In this document: positions 18,385 through 26,933 of the stretch, one piece after another
How the letters are laid out: each line of letters opens with the position of its first letter
Position numbering within the stretch: position 1 is the first letter of the stretch
Assembly: GCA_964429135.1 (NCBI GenBank)
Contig: CAYSAU010000015.1
Coordinates: 1-64,000, forward strand
Reading direction: 5' to 3'
DNA: 64,000 nt
From: CAZSDU01 sp964429135
GTDB lineage: Bacteria; Bacteroidota; Bacteroidia; Bacteroidales; FEN-979
Notes under the pieces: model-generated
Database searches by the model: none
Told to the model about the DNA's origin: nothing
Seen by the model: the letters and a program-made list of their open reading frames with translations, nothing else
Made by a program: the position numbers and the translations under genes

Positions 18385-19348
18385 GACAGTTCCAGGGTAG
18401 GGAATCAAGATCGACATTGCCTCCTGAAAGAATGATGCCAACCTTCTTGTTACGGCACTCAATTTTCTCTTCAAGAATTGCAGCAAAAACAGTAGCTGAA
18501 GAAGGTTCAATAATGATTTTCATCCTTTCCCAAAGAAAACGCATCGCTTCTTTGATGCCATTTTCGGAAACGGTGACAATCTGATCAACATGTTTAGAAA
18601 TAATAGGGAAAGTGAGATTTCCCAGTGAAGTCCTCAATCCATCGGCTATAGTATTAGGATGAACAGAAGGAATCAATGTTTTCTGATGAAATGAATGCCA
18701 GGCATCACAGGCCATTTCAGGTTCGACGGCAATAACTTTTGTACACGGAGAAAAATAAGCGGCGGAAAGGCTTGTTCCACTGATCAATCCTCCACCACCC
18801 ACGGGTGCCATGATGAGGTCCAGATCATGGATTTCTTCTATCAGCTCTTTTGCAGCGGTTGCCTGACCGGCGATAATATGGTAATGATTATAGGGATGAA
18901 TTTCTGTGGCTCCGGTTTCCTGGATGACCCTTGAAAGGGTTTCTTCCCTTGACGCCAGATTTGGTTCACAGAAAGTGATGTTGCCGCCATATTCCTTTAC
19001 GGCAGCAGTTTTGATTTTTGAGGAATTCGAAGGCATCACAATATAGGCTCTGGTCTTTGCCAGTAATGCTGCCCAGGACAAGGCCTGAGCATGGTTTCCT
19101 GAGGAATGTGTGGCCACTCCTTTCTGGATGATTCCTTGATCAAGTAAAAGTACTGCATTCGAAGCTCCTCTTGCTTTGAATGCCCCGACTTTCTGAAAAT
19201 TCTCACATTTGAAAAAAAACCTGGCGTGAAAGAGGCGGTCGATCGTGGATGAAGTGATTACAGGGGTATGATTGATAAAGGGTTTGATGCGCTTTGCTGC
19301 ATTGACAATGTCGGATTTTTCTGGATATGCAATGTTGTCGGAGATCAT
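18377..19348 (-). CDS. PLP-dependent threonine/serine dehydratase (or serine racemase)
   Basis: A fold-type II pyridoxal phosphate enzyme of 323 aa. The Schiff-base lysine is Lys58 in VGAFKARGA; THSSGNHAQ, the glycine loop PVGGGGLISG and the final LSGGNVDLDSLPW are present. There is no C-terminal ACT regulatory domain, so it matches catabolic threonine dehydratase or serine racemase rather than biosynthetic IlvA. Threonine to 2-oxobutanoate, serine to pyruvate, or serine racemisation are all possible, and sequence alone does not decide. Its ATG overlaps the phosphatase gene end by 4 bases. Confidence 0.85.
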   Translation of the reverse strand: MISDNIAYPEKSDIVNAAKRIKPFINHTPVITSSTIDRLFHARFFFKCENFQKVGAFKARGASNAVLLLDQGIIQKGVATHSSGNHAQALSWAALLAKTRAYIVMPSNSSKIKTAAVKEYGGNITFCEPNLASREETLSRVIQETGATEIHPYNHYHIIAGQATAAKELIEEIHDLDLIMAPVGGGGLISGTSLSAAYFSPCTKVIAVEPEMACDAWHSFHQKTLIPSVHPNTIADGLRTSLGNLTFPIISKHVDQIVTVSENGIKEAMRFLWERMKIIIEPSSATVFAAILEEKIECRNKKVGIILSGGNVDLDSLPWNCHA

Positions 19349-19818
19349 AAAACGTTTCTTGCAAAGTTGAGTTTGATAATACCTTCACAAGCAGTATCCA
19401 GCATATGAAAAACATGTTCAAAAGCATTGAGGTCGTCATACCAGGGATCAGGAACAGGGAGGTTGGATTCAGGGTAAACGGAATTCATAACATAATCCAC
19501 CTTCATGAGGTCACGTTTTTCGCTTACCATATTCATAATTTTATGGTAATGAGTGTCGTCCATGACAAAGATGTGAGTAAAACGCTCCACATCCAATTTG
19601 GTAAAAAGCCTGGCCCTGTGCCGGCTGATATCAATCCCGTATGTTTTTGAAATGGTAATGGCACGACTGTCGGGAGGATCTCCAGCATGAAAAGATTCAA
19701 AACCGCATGAATCAACTTCTGCGGCAATATTCAAGCGCGAGAGTTTTTCTTTTAAAATACCTTCAGCCATTGGCGACCGGCATATGTTTCCGGTGCATAC
19801 AAAAAGAATCTTTTTCAA
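19345..19818 (-). CDS. low-molecular-weight protein-tyrosine phosphatase
   Basis: A 157-aa cytoplasmic phosphatase with the P-loop near the start (ILFVCTGNICRSP; nucleophile Cys8, Arg14) and the general-acid aspartate in VPDPWYDD. I chose the TTG start at 19818: it places the P-loop at its usual position and lies 17 bases after the dnaA stop. The ATG further upstream (19938) would add 40 unrelated residues and run 104 bases into dnaA. Targets are unknown. LMW-PTPs often reverse tyrosine phosphorylation in polysaccharide export, but no such genes are nearby. Confidence 0.88.
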   Translation of the reverse strand: MKKILFVCTGNICRSPMAEGILKEKLSRLNIAAEVDSCGFESFHAGDPPDSRAITISKTYGIDISRHRARLFTKLDVERFTHIFVMDDTHYHKIMNMVSEKRDLMKVDYVMNSVYPESNLPVPDPWYDDLNAFEHVFHMLDTACEGIIKLNFARNVL

Positions 19819-19834
19819 AGCCTGACAGGACTTG

Positions 19835-21271
19835 TTATAATTTAATACGTTTATCCAGTTCTTCAACAAACTGCCGGAATTGTTTGTCGGTTTCCACAAG
19901 GTTATTAACCGTTCTGCAGGCATGGAGTACAGTGGCATGATCTTTATTGCCGCAATGCAACCCTATACTGGCTAAAGAAGCCTTAGTGTGTTTTTTTGAG
20001 AAGTACATGGAAAGCTGGCGTGCCTGAACAATTTCCCTTTTCCGGGTTTTCGAATGGATCATTTCCACAGGGATATTGAAATAATCACAGACTACTTTCT
20101 GGATATAATCGATAGATATTTCGCGGGAGGTATTTTTAACAAATTTATCGATCATCTGCTTGGCCAGCTCCAGTGTGATGGTCTTTTTGTTAAGCGATGA
20201 CTGGGCCAGGAGGGAAATAAGAGCCCCTTCCAGCTCGCGGATATTGGTATTGATGCTATAGGCGAGATATTCAACCACTTCGGGAGGGATTTGTATCCCG
20301 TCATTGTATAGTTTTTTATGCAGGATCGCAATTCTGGTTTCCAAATCGGGGACCTGAAGATCAGCAGATAAACCCCATTTAAACCGTGATAACAACCTGG
20401 GTTCAATGCCTTTCATCTCAACCGGGGGTTTGTCGGCAGTCAGTACGATCTGGTTGCTTTTCTGATGGAGATGATTGAAGATATGAAAGAAAACATCCTG
20501 GGTTTTTTCTTTGCCGGCCAGATTATGAATATCATCAATGATGAGTACGTCAATCATCTGGTAAAAATGGATGAAATCGTTTTGGTTATTATTCCTTACA
20601 GAGTCAATGAACTGGTTGATGAATTGATCGGTCGTGACATAGAGAACCGTTTTATCGGGAAAATTATTTTTAACATGAAGTCCGATAGAATGGGAAAGAT
20701 GAGTTTTCCCTAATCCGGTATGACTATAAATCAATAAAGGGTTGAACGCAGTCTTTCCGGGATTGTTTGCTACCGCGAATCCTGCAGAACGTGCCAGGCG
20801 GTTACAATCGCCTTCCACGAAATTATCAAAAGAGTAACTCTCAATTAACTGGGAATTTACTTTGATTTTCTTTAATCCGGGGATGATAAAAGGATTGGGT
20901 ATTTCTTTGGAAGCTCCTCTGTTTAAATCAATAGGCATAGAAACAGGGGGATTTGAAGTTGCTTTTTTTTCACCAGTGGGAATGTTGATGGTATAAGGCC
21001 CAGGCTCCTGATCGGAATTATCAACAATAATAGAATACTCTAAGCGGCCGTCTGAACCCAATTCCTTTTTAATGGTCTTTTTCAACAACGTGACATAATG
21101 TTCCTCAAGCCATTCATAGAAAAACTGACTGGGAACCTGTATCGTCAACACCTTTTCTTTAAGTCTGACCGGCCGGATCGGAAGAAACCAGGTTTTGAAG
21201 CTTTGATAGTTGATGTTGTCCTTAATAACTTTGAGGCAGTTTTCCCAAACTTCTATTGCTTTTTTTTCCAT
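19835..21271 (-). CDS. dnaA: chromosomal replication initiator protein DnaA
   Basis: DnaA binds origin boxes and opens the chromosome origin. This 478-aa copy shows all four domains: an N-terminal oligomerisation domain (VWENCLKVIKDNINYQSFKTWF), a variable linker (about 85-140), an AAA+ domain with Walker A SHTGLGKTHL (about 183-192) and Walker B VLIIDDIHNL, and the C-terminal DNA-binding helix-turn-helix with GNKDHATVLHACRTV. The Walker A lead-in (YSHTGLGKT) differs from the more common GGVGLGKT. It heads a minus-strand run of six genes and is preceded by an AT-rich 355-base gap. dnaN and recF are not adjacent. Confidence 0.97.
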   Translation of the reverse strand: MEKKAIEVWENCLKVIKDNINYQSFKTWFLPIRPVRLKEKVLTIQVPSQFFYEWLEEHYVTLLKKTIKKELGSDGRLEYSIIVDNSDQEPGPYTINIPTGEKKATSNPPVSMPIDLNRGASKEIPNPFIIPGLKKIKVNSQLIESYSFDNFVEGDCNRLARSAGFAVANNPGKTAFNPLLIYSHTGLGKTHLSHSIGLHVKNNFPDKTVLYVTTDQFINQFIDSVRNNNQNDFIHFYQMIDVLIIDDIHNLAGKEKTQDVFFHIFNHLHQKSNQIVLTADKPPVEMKGIEPRLLSRFKWGLSADLQVPDLETRIAILHKKLYNDGIQIPPEVVEYLAYSINTNIRELEGALISLLAQSSLNKKTITLELAKQMIDKFVKNTSREISIDYIQKVVCDYFNIPVEMIHSKTRKREIVQARQLSMYFSKKHTKASLASIGLHCGNKDHATVLHACRTVNNLVETDKQFRQFVEELDKRIKL

Positions 21272-21626
21272 TAACAGAACGACCTTGAAAGATTAAACAG
21301 AGCCAATATTAAAAAATGATTATCAAGGTTTTGATTTATGTCCGCAAGCCATAAACCAGGGCCAGAAAGAATGCTTGATTTAATTAACAAATTTTAGAAA
21401 AAAAAGTTTATAAAAAAAATTATTTATCCTTGATTTATAAGAAAAAAACACTATAAAAATTCAATTTTCTTCATTTATTTAACTCCTGGATTTGCTTATT
21501 GACCATTATTTCAGAGCATTGCTATGTAATCATATCATTTTTTAGTTACTATTTATAATTCCTCTAAATTTCATGTTCATTATGATCCAGATAGTTAGCA
21601 ATTCTAAACTTGTTTTGTATTCAAAA
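21272..21626. other. AT-rich gap upstream of dnaA with three TTGATTTA repeats
   Basis: The only gene-free stretch above 300 bases. It is strongly AT-rich (especially 21380-21490) and has TTGATTTA in direct orientation at 21331-21338, 21375-21382 and 21430-21437. ATCAAGG near 21323 and CCTTGAT near 21428 form a separated inverted pair. I found no perfect DnaA box (TTATCCACA) and no open frame with family similarity. It could hold the dnaA promoter and perhaps origin elements; neither is proven. Confidence 0.4.
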
Positions 21627-22238
21627 TCATGGCATTGTATTGATTATTAGTCCGTTTAAAATGTTCAACCTCGATTTTACCTCTTCTGTTCTGCTTTTGA
21701 AGACTGAGAAATGGATGTTACATCGGTCTTCAGCAGGCAATATTTTGATTTTTGCATCTTCATCTTTTAAAATATGCATCACTTCGTTCATTAATGGGTA
21801 GGGGAACTGAATGAAGAGGTCCTCCCATAAGTGCCTGGTTACGATTTGGGCCTGCGCAAGGGCATCTTTCGCAGAAGTACGGTAAGCATTGATAAGACCA
21901 GGGATTCCCAGCTTTTTACCTCCAAAATAGCGGATTACAACAATCAACAGGTCTGTAAGATTGTTCGATAGGATTTGACTATAAATAGGTTTTCCAGCAG
22001 AGCCTGGGGGCTCCCCGTCATCATTGACACGGTATACCGGATGCTCATGACCTATGCGGTAGGCATAACAGAAATGATTGGCATCGTGATATTTTTTTCG
22101 AAGATACTCCAGCCTGTTCCTGATTTCTGACTCATGACTTACCGGATAAGCAATGGCAATGAATTTACTGGCTCTTTCACGATAACTTCCACTGGATTCG
22201 CCGGCAATGGTTAGATAGGAGTCAGAAACATTTATCAT
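21627..22238 (-). CDS. YigZ/IMPACT family protein (UPF0029)
   Basis: A 203-aa protein of the YigZ family, a two-domain fold related to eukaryotic IMPACT. Family landmarks are SKFIAIAYPVSHESE, DANHFCYAYRIG, the Gly-rich DDGEPPGSAGKPIYSQI, and VVIRYFGGKKLGIPGLINAYRTSA. The C-terminal ferredoxin-like domain is present. Its biochemical role is not settled; a translation-linked or nucleic-acid-binding role has been proposed for the family. It is divergent from prmC, with 50 bases between the starts. Confidence 0.9.
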   Translation of the reverse strand: MINVSDSYLTIAGESSGSYRERASKFIAIAYPVSHESEIRNRLEYLRKKYHDANHFCYAYRIGHEHPVYRVNDDGEPPGSAGKPIYSQILSNNLTDLLIVVIRYFGGKKLGIPGLINAYRTSAKDALAQAQIVTRHLWEDLFIQFPYPLMNEVMHILKDEDAKIKILPAEDRCNIHFSVFKSRTEEVKSRLNILNGLIINTMP

Positions 22239-22288
22239 GTCAGCTAAATTACTTTTATTTTTAATTTAGAGGCATTCATTTCCTCCTT

Positions 22289-23191
22289 GTGACTGTAAAA
22301 AATATTATCGAAACATTTAGATTTCAACTTACTTCCATTTATGAGGAAAGGGAGGTCAGGCAGTTTGTTTATTTACTCTTCGAAACCTATCTTTCCTGGA
22401 CAAAAATCCAATTAAATACAGCTTTGGATACAGTATTGCCAGATGAACAATCTGCCTTTTTCCTCCATGCTCTGGAAGAACTAAAAACCCACAAACCCAT
22501 ACAATATATCATCTCGAAAACCTGGTTCAATGGGCATGAATACTTCCTTTCCCCGGATGTGCTCATTCCACGCCAGGAAACGGAAGAGCTTTGTCTGTTG
22601 GTTTTTCACGATCAGATGAACAGCAAATATCAGGATCTTTCCATACTCGACATCGGTACTGGATCAGGGATCATTGCCATTGACCTGAAGCTGAGGCTCC
22701 CTTATGCGCTGGTTACTGCCATAGATATTTCCGATAAATCACTTTCTGTGGCCAAACTTAATGCGGTTAAACATAACTGCAAGATTGACTTTCAACAATT
22801 TGACATCCTTGGTTACGACAGCATGGATGAAAGCAAAAAATTTGATGTAATCGTAAGTAATCCTCCGTATGTACTTGAATCAGAACGCGGTGTAATGCAG
22901 CACAATGTCATCGACTTTGAACCACCAGTGGCGCTGTTTGTCCCCGATCAGGATCCACTGATATTTTATAAGGCCATCTCTGATTTTGCCTTGAGACATC
23001 TGATAAGACCTGGGAACTTGTATCTTGAGATCAATGAAAGGTTTGGAAATCCTATACGGACAATGCTTATGGGAAAAGGATTCGAGAAAGTGGAAGTCCT
23101 TAAAGATATCCATGGAAAAGACCGTTTGGTAAAAGCAGAAGTAAAACCCAGGTTCGATGATACTTCATACTGGTATGCCGATCTCAAATGA
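22289..23191 (+). CDS. prmC: peptide chain release factor N5-glutamine methyltransferase
   Basis: PrmC (HemK) methylates the glutamine of the GGQ motif in release factors RF1 and RF2 using S-adenosylmethionine. The 300-aa protein has an N-terminal helical substrate domain, the PRQETEELC segment, SAM motif ILDIGTGSGIIAIDL, and the catalytic NPPY (Asn191-Tyr194). The start is GTG 22289, in-frame and near the divergent YigZ gene. The stop directly abuts the stop of the convergent DUF3298 gene, with no base between. Confidence 0.94.
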   Translation: MTVKNIIETFRFQLTSIYEEREVRQFVYLLFETYLSWTKIQLNTALDTVLPDEQSAFFLHALEELKTHKPIQYIISKTWFNGHEYFLSPDVLIPRQETEELCLLVFHDQMNSKYQDLSILDIGTGSGIIAIDLKLRLPYALVTAIDISDKSLSVAKLNAVKHNCKIDFQQFDILGYDSMDESKKFDVIVSNPPYVLESERGVMQHNVIDFEPPVALFVPDQDPLIFYKAISDFALRHLIRPGNLYLEINERFGNPIRTMLMGKGFEKVEVLKDIHGKDRLVKAEVKPRFDDTSYWYADLK

Positions 23192-24295
23192 TTACCTAAC
23201 AATTCCTTTTAATTCAGAATAGCTCAGGAAAATGTCAGTCAACCCAAATGAATACGGGGCCAATTCGTAATGGTTATAAAAAAAACCCATTCCGTTTTTG
23301 GTGACATAAAAATTCTCATTGGGTTTGACTTCATCGGAAAAATATCCGGATTCGGTGAGTTTCTGGTCTGAGGATAATCCAATGATCTCTTTGAGTTTTT
23401 TGGTGAGCAGTGATATAAGCTCAATTTCTGTTCCAGGCATGATGACATCCTTAAGTTGAATTTTTTCACCATTTCTTAAATCTATGGAATAGTAATCATG
23501 TGTTTCAAGTCCATGGGCCCCACCGGTAAATGCATATGTCAGAATATAATAGGTCAGCAGATATTGATCATTATTGGTAATATGAATAAACTTTGAAAGT
23601 TCCCAGTTAAAATTCCCCCCATCAGGATGCTCCTTGAATATTTGTTCGTTGCTTTCAATATAATTGTTGAAAAACACTTCTTTCATTTCTTTAATCATTT
23701 CCTCCGAAGTAGACTTGGTGCTATGGCCAAAATAGGATTGCAGCATCATGCCTCTCAAGGTGTCGGATAAGACGGTATTGCTCGACTCACCGGGTAGTAA
23801 AATCAGAAGATCAATGCTTGCCTGAGGAGATTTGGGTTTCTTGACAAGATGTCTAACTGATTTTTCATGGTAAAGGTTAAATTGGACTGAACCTTCAGCA
23901 TATTTCTCATAGAATTTAAACGGGATTTTTTCCTTTTTCACGGTTTCCCAACTTCCGCTGATGGTATTGCTGTTAAGAAATTTTCCGGAAAAGACATTGC
24001 CTTCTTCTGAAGAAACCTCTTTCATACGAAAATGATCAGCATTGATCATTTTGCCCGAAAGTTGTTTACTCTGCCCATAAAAAATGTGATGTTCTGCTTG
24101 ATTATCGGAGAAAAATGAATAAGTTAAATCACCATATAAACTGTCGTTTATCTTGATCAAATCCAGCGTGGCCTGAATCTTTTCCCCCAGGGTGCCGCTA
24201 AAATGAAAATAACCTTGCCGGGGAAGGGTGTTCTGTGCAATTGTTGTGGCAGGAAAGGTCAATGCGAAAAGGCAGAGAAGGATAATTTTTTTCAT
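23192..24295 (-). CDS. exported DUF3298 domain protein
   Basis: A 367-aa protein with a cleavable signal peptide (MKKIILLCLFALTFPATTIAQ). The N-terminal region (about 25-130) is a beta-rich lipocalin-like stretch on composition only. The C-terminal region (about 235-360) has the DUF3298 pattern: YYILTYAFTGGAHGLETHDYYSIDLRNG, QLKDVI, and FYVTKNGMGFFYNHYELAPYSFG. Related domains occur in RsiV-type anti-sigma factors, where they bind lysozyme. No sigma factor lies here, so I do not assign that role. It follows yggS by 11 bases. Confidence 0.8.
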   Translation of the reverse strand: MKKIILLCLFALTFPATTIAQNTLPRQGYFHFSGTLGEKIQATLDLIKINDSLYGDLTYSFFSDNQAEHHIFYGQSKQLSGKMINADHFRMKEVSSEEGNVFSGKFLNSNTISGSWETVKKEKIPFKFYEKYAEGSVQFNLYHEKSVRHLVKKPKSPQASIDLLILLPGESSNTVLSDTLRGMMLQSYFGHSTKSTSEEMIKEMKEVFFNNYIESNEQIFKEHPDGGNFNWELSKFIHITNNDQYLLTYYILTYAFTGGAHGLETHDYYSIDLRNGEKIQLKDVIMPGTEIELISLLTKKLKEIIGLSSDQKLTESGYFSDEVKPNENFYVTKNGMGFFYNHYELAPYSFGLTDIFLSYSELKGIVR

Positions 24296-24306
24296 ACTTC
24301 AGGATA

Positions 24307-24978
24307 TTAAAGCCAGGTTTTTTCTCCGAATAATTTAGTGCCAATCCGGATCATGGTACTACCTTCCTCAATGGCAAAAAGATAATCATCAGACATTCCC
24401 ATTGAAATTTCACAAAAATCGTCATTATCCTTGAAATAGTTCGCCTTGAGCATTGAAAAATAATGTCTGAGTAACTGAAATTCCTTTCTGATCCGAGCAG
24501 CATGGTCAGTGAATGATGCCATGCCCATAACACCTGAAATGCAGATGCTGTGCAGGGAATGAAATAGGGGAGATTCCAGTAAGGCTTTTGCCTCCTCCAT
24601 ATTCATCCCGAATTTTGTCTCTTCACAGGCGATATGAAACTGAAGTAAACAAGGAATGATGCGACCCGATTTGATCCCTTCTTTATTGATTTCATGTAAT
24701 AGCTTCACGCTGTCAACACTCTGGATCATAGAAATAAAAGAAGAGACATACTTCACTTTATTGGTTTGCAAATGACCGAGTAAATGCCATTCGATATCTT
24801 TCGGCAGTTCGTGATATTTCTTCACAAGTTCCTGAACCTTGTTTTCCCCGAATTGCTTTTGTCCGGCCTGGTAAGCAGCAAGAATTTCCTTGCTGCTTCT
24901 GTTCTTGGAAACAGCAATAAGCTTTATATGATCCCCGATTTCCGCTTTGATGCGTTGAATATTTTCTGAAACTTCCAT
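24307..24978 (-). CDS. YggS/PLPBP family pyridoxal phosphate homeostasis protein
   Basis: A 223-aa single-domain TIM-barrel PLP-binding protein involved in vitamin B6 balance and amino/keto acid homeostasis; the family has no firm enzymatic activity. The PLP lysine is Lys25 in LIAVSKNRS. Family signatures are FGENKVQELVKKY, WHLLGHLQTNKVKY, IQSVDS, EETKFGM and SMGMSDDY near the end. The start is ATG 24978, with a minus-strand TATATTTG promoter 24 bases upstream. Confidence 0.93.
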   Translation of the reverse strand: MEVSENIQRIKAEIGDHIKLIAVSKNRSSKEILAAYQAGQKQFGENKVQELVKKYHELPKDIEWHLLGHLQTNKVKYVSSFISMIQSVDSVKLLHEINKEGIKSGRIIPCLLQFHIACEETKFGMNMEEAKALLESPLFHSLHSICISGVMGMASFTDHAARIRKEFQLLRHYFSMLKANYFKDNDDFCEISMGMSDDYLFAIEEGSTMIRIGTKLFGEKTWL

Positions 24979-25001
24979 TTATGTTATCCGATGGAAACGG
25001 A

Positions 25002-25009
25002 CAAATATA
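25002..25009 (-). promoter_or_regulatory. Bacteroidota-type -7 element for yggS
   Basis: CAAATATA on the plus strand reads TATATTTG on the minus strand, 24 bases before the yggS ATG. It is divergent from the promoter at 25037-25044. Confidence 0.5.
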
Positions 25010-25013
25010 CAAA

Positions 25014-25044
25014 TTGTAAGGTTATTCTTTAAACCTTACCTTTG
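25014..25044 (+). promoter_or_regulatory. Bacteroidota promoter of the LtaS-like gene
   Basis: TTG (25014-25016), a 20-base spacer, then TACCTTTG (25037-25044). Transcription would begin near 25050, which rules out the upstream TTG as a start and favours ATG 25060. Confidence 0.65.
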
Positions 25045-25059
25045 CAGTTTATGGTTGTT

Positions 25060-26916
25060 ATGAAAAGAATTCTGCTTGCTTTTACCAGGCAAATTGTATT
25101 CTGGATTTTGTTTTTCAACTTAACCCGCCTGGTATTCCTGATTTACTATCTTAAAATCATATGGGTCGAAAAAATCGGTCTGGATGAATTGGCAGGCGTT
25201 TTTTTGTACTCTTTTAAGCTTGATCTGGCAACTACCTGTTATATTCTGTTACTGCCATTTCTTTTATTTGTTATACAAACCTTTCACCAACGGAATTGGT
25301 TGGTGGTAGTGAATAAAATTTATGCCAGCCTGGTCATTGTCATCTATAGCCTGACCGCAACAGCTGAGATGGGGATTTACGCCGAATGGAAAACAAAACT
25401 TACGTATAAGGTCATCAATTACCTTAGGCATCCATCAGAAATATACAATTCTGCGGAAACCGGGACTTTCTTTATTTTGGTTTTTATCTTTTTAATTCTT
25501 TCATTTTCAGGAATTTATGTTTATTTCCGATGGGTTTCTATGAAAATTTCTCCGGGAAAAATTACCTGGTATGCCAAAATTCCCTTTATTATTCTGACTC
25601 CCATTATTTTATTTTTAGGTATGAGAGGCGGATTTCAGCAAATTCCTATCAATCAAAGTCAATCATACTTTTCGGGTTATAATATCCTGAATATTTCATC
25701 TGTCAATAATCTTTTCAATTTGTACATCAGCATCTTTGAAAATCTGAAAAACTTCAATGATAATCCATATGTGTTTATGGAGGCTGCAAAAGCCAAATTG
25801 ATTATCGAAAAGATTTATCAAGTACCGAAAGATACCAGTATTTCAATTCTCACTACAACAAGGCCGAATATGGTTCTATTGATCCTGGAAAGCTGGTCAG
25901 CGGATCTGATCGAATCCCTGGGGGGAAAGCCAGGAATTACACCGGAATTCAAAAAGCTGGAGAAAAACGGGATTTTATTTGACCAGATTTATGCTTCTGG
26001 CTCCCGTTCAGAACAGGGGATGGCATCCATTTTCAGTGGCTTCCCATCCCATCCCGTTAGTTCAATCACGGTTCAGCCTGATAAATTTGTTAAACTGCCC
26101 AGTCTTGTTAGTGTCTTGAAAGCACAGGGTTATTCAACTTCCTTTTATTTTGGAGGACAACTGATCTACGGGAACATAAAAAGTTACATGATCTTCAATG
26201 GTTTTGACCGAATCATGGAAGGAAAGGATTTTCCTAAAACCATCCCCAGGGGTAAACTTGGAATCCATGATGAATTCACCCTTAGCTTTATGTTGAAAGA
26301 CCTGGATAAAATGAAGCAGCCATTTTTTTCTTCATTGTTTACACTCAGTACACATTCTCCCTGGGACCAGCCTTTTCCTAAACCGTTGACATGGGGAGAT
26401 AATGAAAGGGAATACATTAATGCAGCATATTACACAGATCACACCCTCGGTGAGTTTTTTAGACATGCAAAATCCAGGTCATGGTTCAACAATACCCTTT
26501 TTATTATTGTAGCCGACCATAGTCATAATTCTTATTATAACTGGCATCCGAACACCCGGGAATATCATAGAATCCCGCTTTTATTTTATGGGAATGTGAT
26601 CAAGGATGAATTTCAGGGGATAAAATGGCATAAACTTGGAAATCAGCATGACATGGCAGCCACTTTACTTGGACAACTGAACCTTTCCGGGAAATCATTT
26701 CATTTCAGTAAAAACCTTTTCAATCCCTATGTTTCTGACTTCGCCTATTATACTACAGAAGACGGATTGGGCTGGATACGACAGGACGCTTATTTTACTT
26801 ATGATAAAGGTCCGGATTTTTATTACTGGTGGACAAATCCCGATACGCCTGACAGCATCAAAACAGAAGGGAAAGCCTATCTTCAGGTTGTATTCAGTGA
26901 ATACATGAATGATTAA
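25060..26916 (+). CDS. LtaS-like sulfatase-superfamily membrane protein
   Basis: A 618-aa protein with five hydrophobic segments in the first 190 residues, then an extracytoplasmic alkaline-phosphatase-fold domain. It shows MVLLILESWSADLIESLGG (metal-binding Glu), SGSRSEQGMASIFSGFPSHP (nucleophile region), and ADHSHNSYYNWHPNTREYHRIPLLFYG (metal-binding Asp-His). The family (LtaS and relatives) transfers phosphoglycerol, phosphoethanolamine or similar groups at the membrane. At the usual nucleophile Thr position the protein has Ser317. I chose ATG 25060 because the promoter ends at 25044; ATG 25051 would be nearly leaderless. In a Gram-negative it likely modifies an envelope glycan or lipid; the substrate is unknown. 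Confidence 0.85.
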   Translation: MKRILLAFTRQIVFWILFFNLTRLVFLIYYLKIIWVEKIGLDELAGVFLYSFKLDLATTCYILLLPFLLFVIQTFHQRNWLVVVNKIYASLVIVIYSLTATAEMGIYAEWKTKLTYKVINYLRHPSEIYNSAETGTFFILVFIFLILSFSGIYVYFRWVSMKISPGKITWYAKIPFIILTPIILFLGMRGGFQQIPINQSQSYFSGYNILNISSVNNLFNLYISIFENLKNFNDNPYVFMEAAKAKLIIEKIYQVPKDTSISILTTTRPNMVLLILESWSADLIESLGGKPGITPEFKKLEKNGILFDQIYASGSRSEQGMASIFSGFPSHPVSSITVQPDKFVKLPSLVSVLKAQGYSTSFYFGGQLIYGNIKSYMIFNGFDRIMEGKDFPKTIPRGKLGIHDEFTLSFMLKDLDKMKQPFFSSLFTLSTHSPWDQPFPKPLTWGDNEREYINAAYYTDHTLGEFFRHAKSRSWFNNTLFIIVADHSHNSYYNWHPNTREYHRIPLLFYGNVIKDEFQGIKWHKLGNQHDMAATLLGQLNLSGKSFHFSKNLFNPYVSDFAYYTTEDGLGWIRQDAYFTYDKGPDFYYWWTNPDTPDSIKTEGKAYLQVVFSEYMND

Positions 26917-26933
26917 TGGCGGATTGCCTTAGA

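Noticed and set aside
21272..21626. Firm oriC call upstream of dnaA
   Set aside because: No perfect DnaA box cluster is seen. TTATCCTTG near 21424 matches the consensus at about six of nine positions only.
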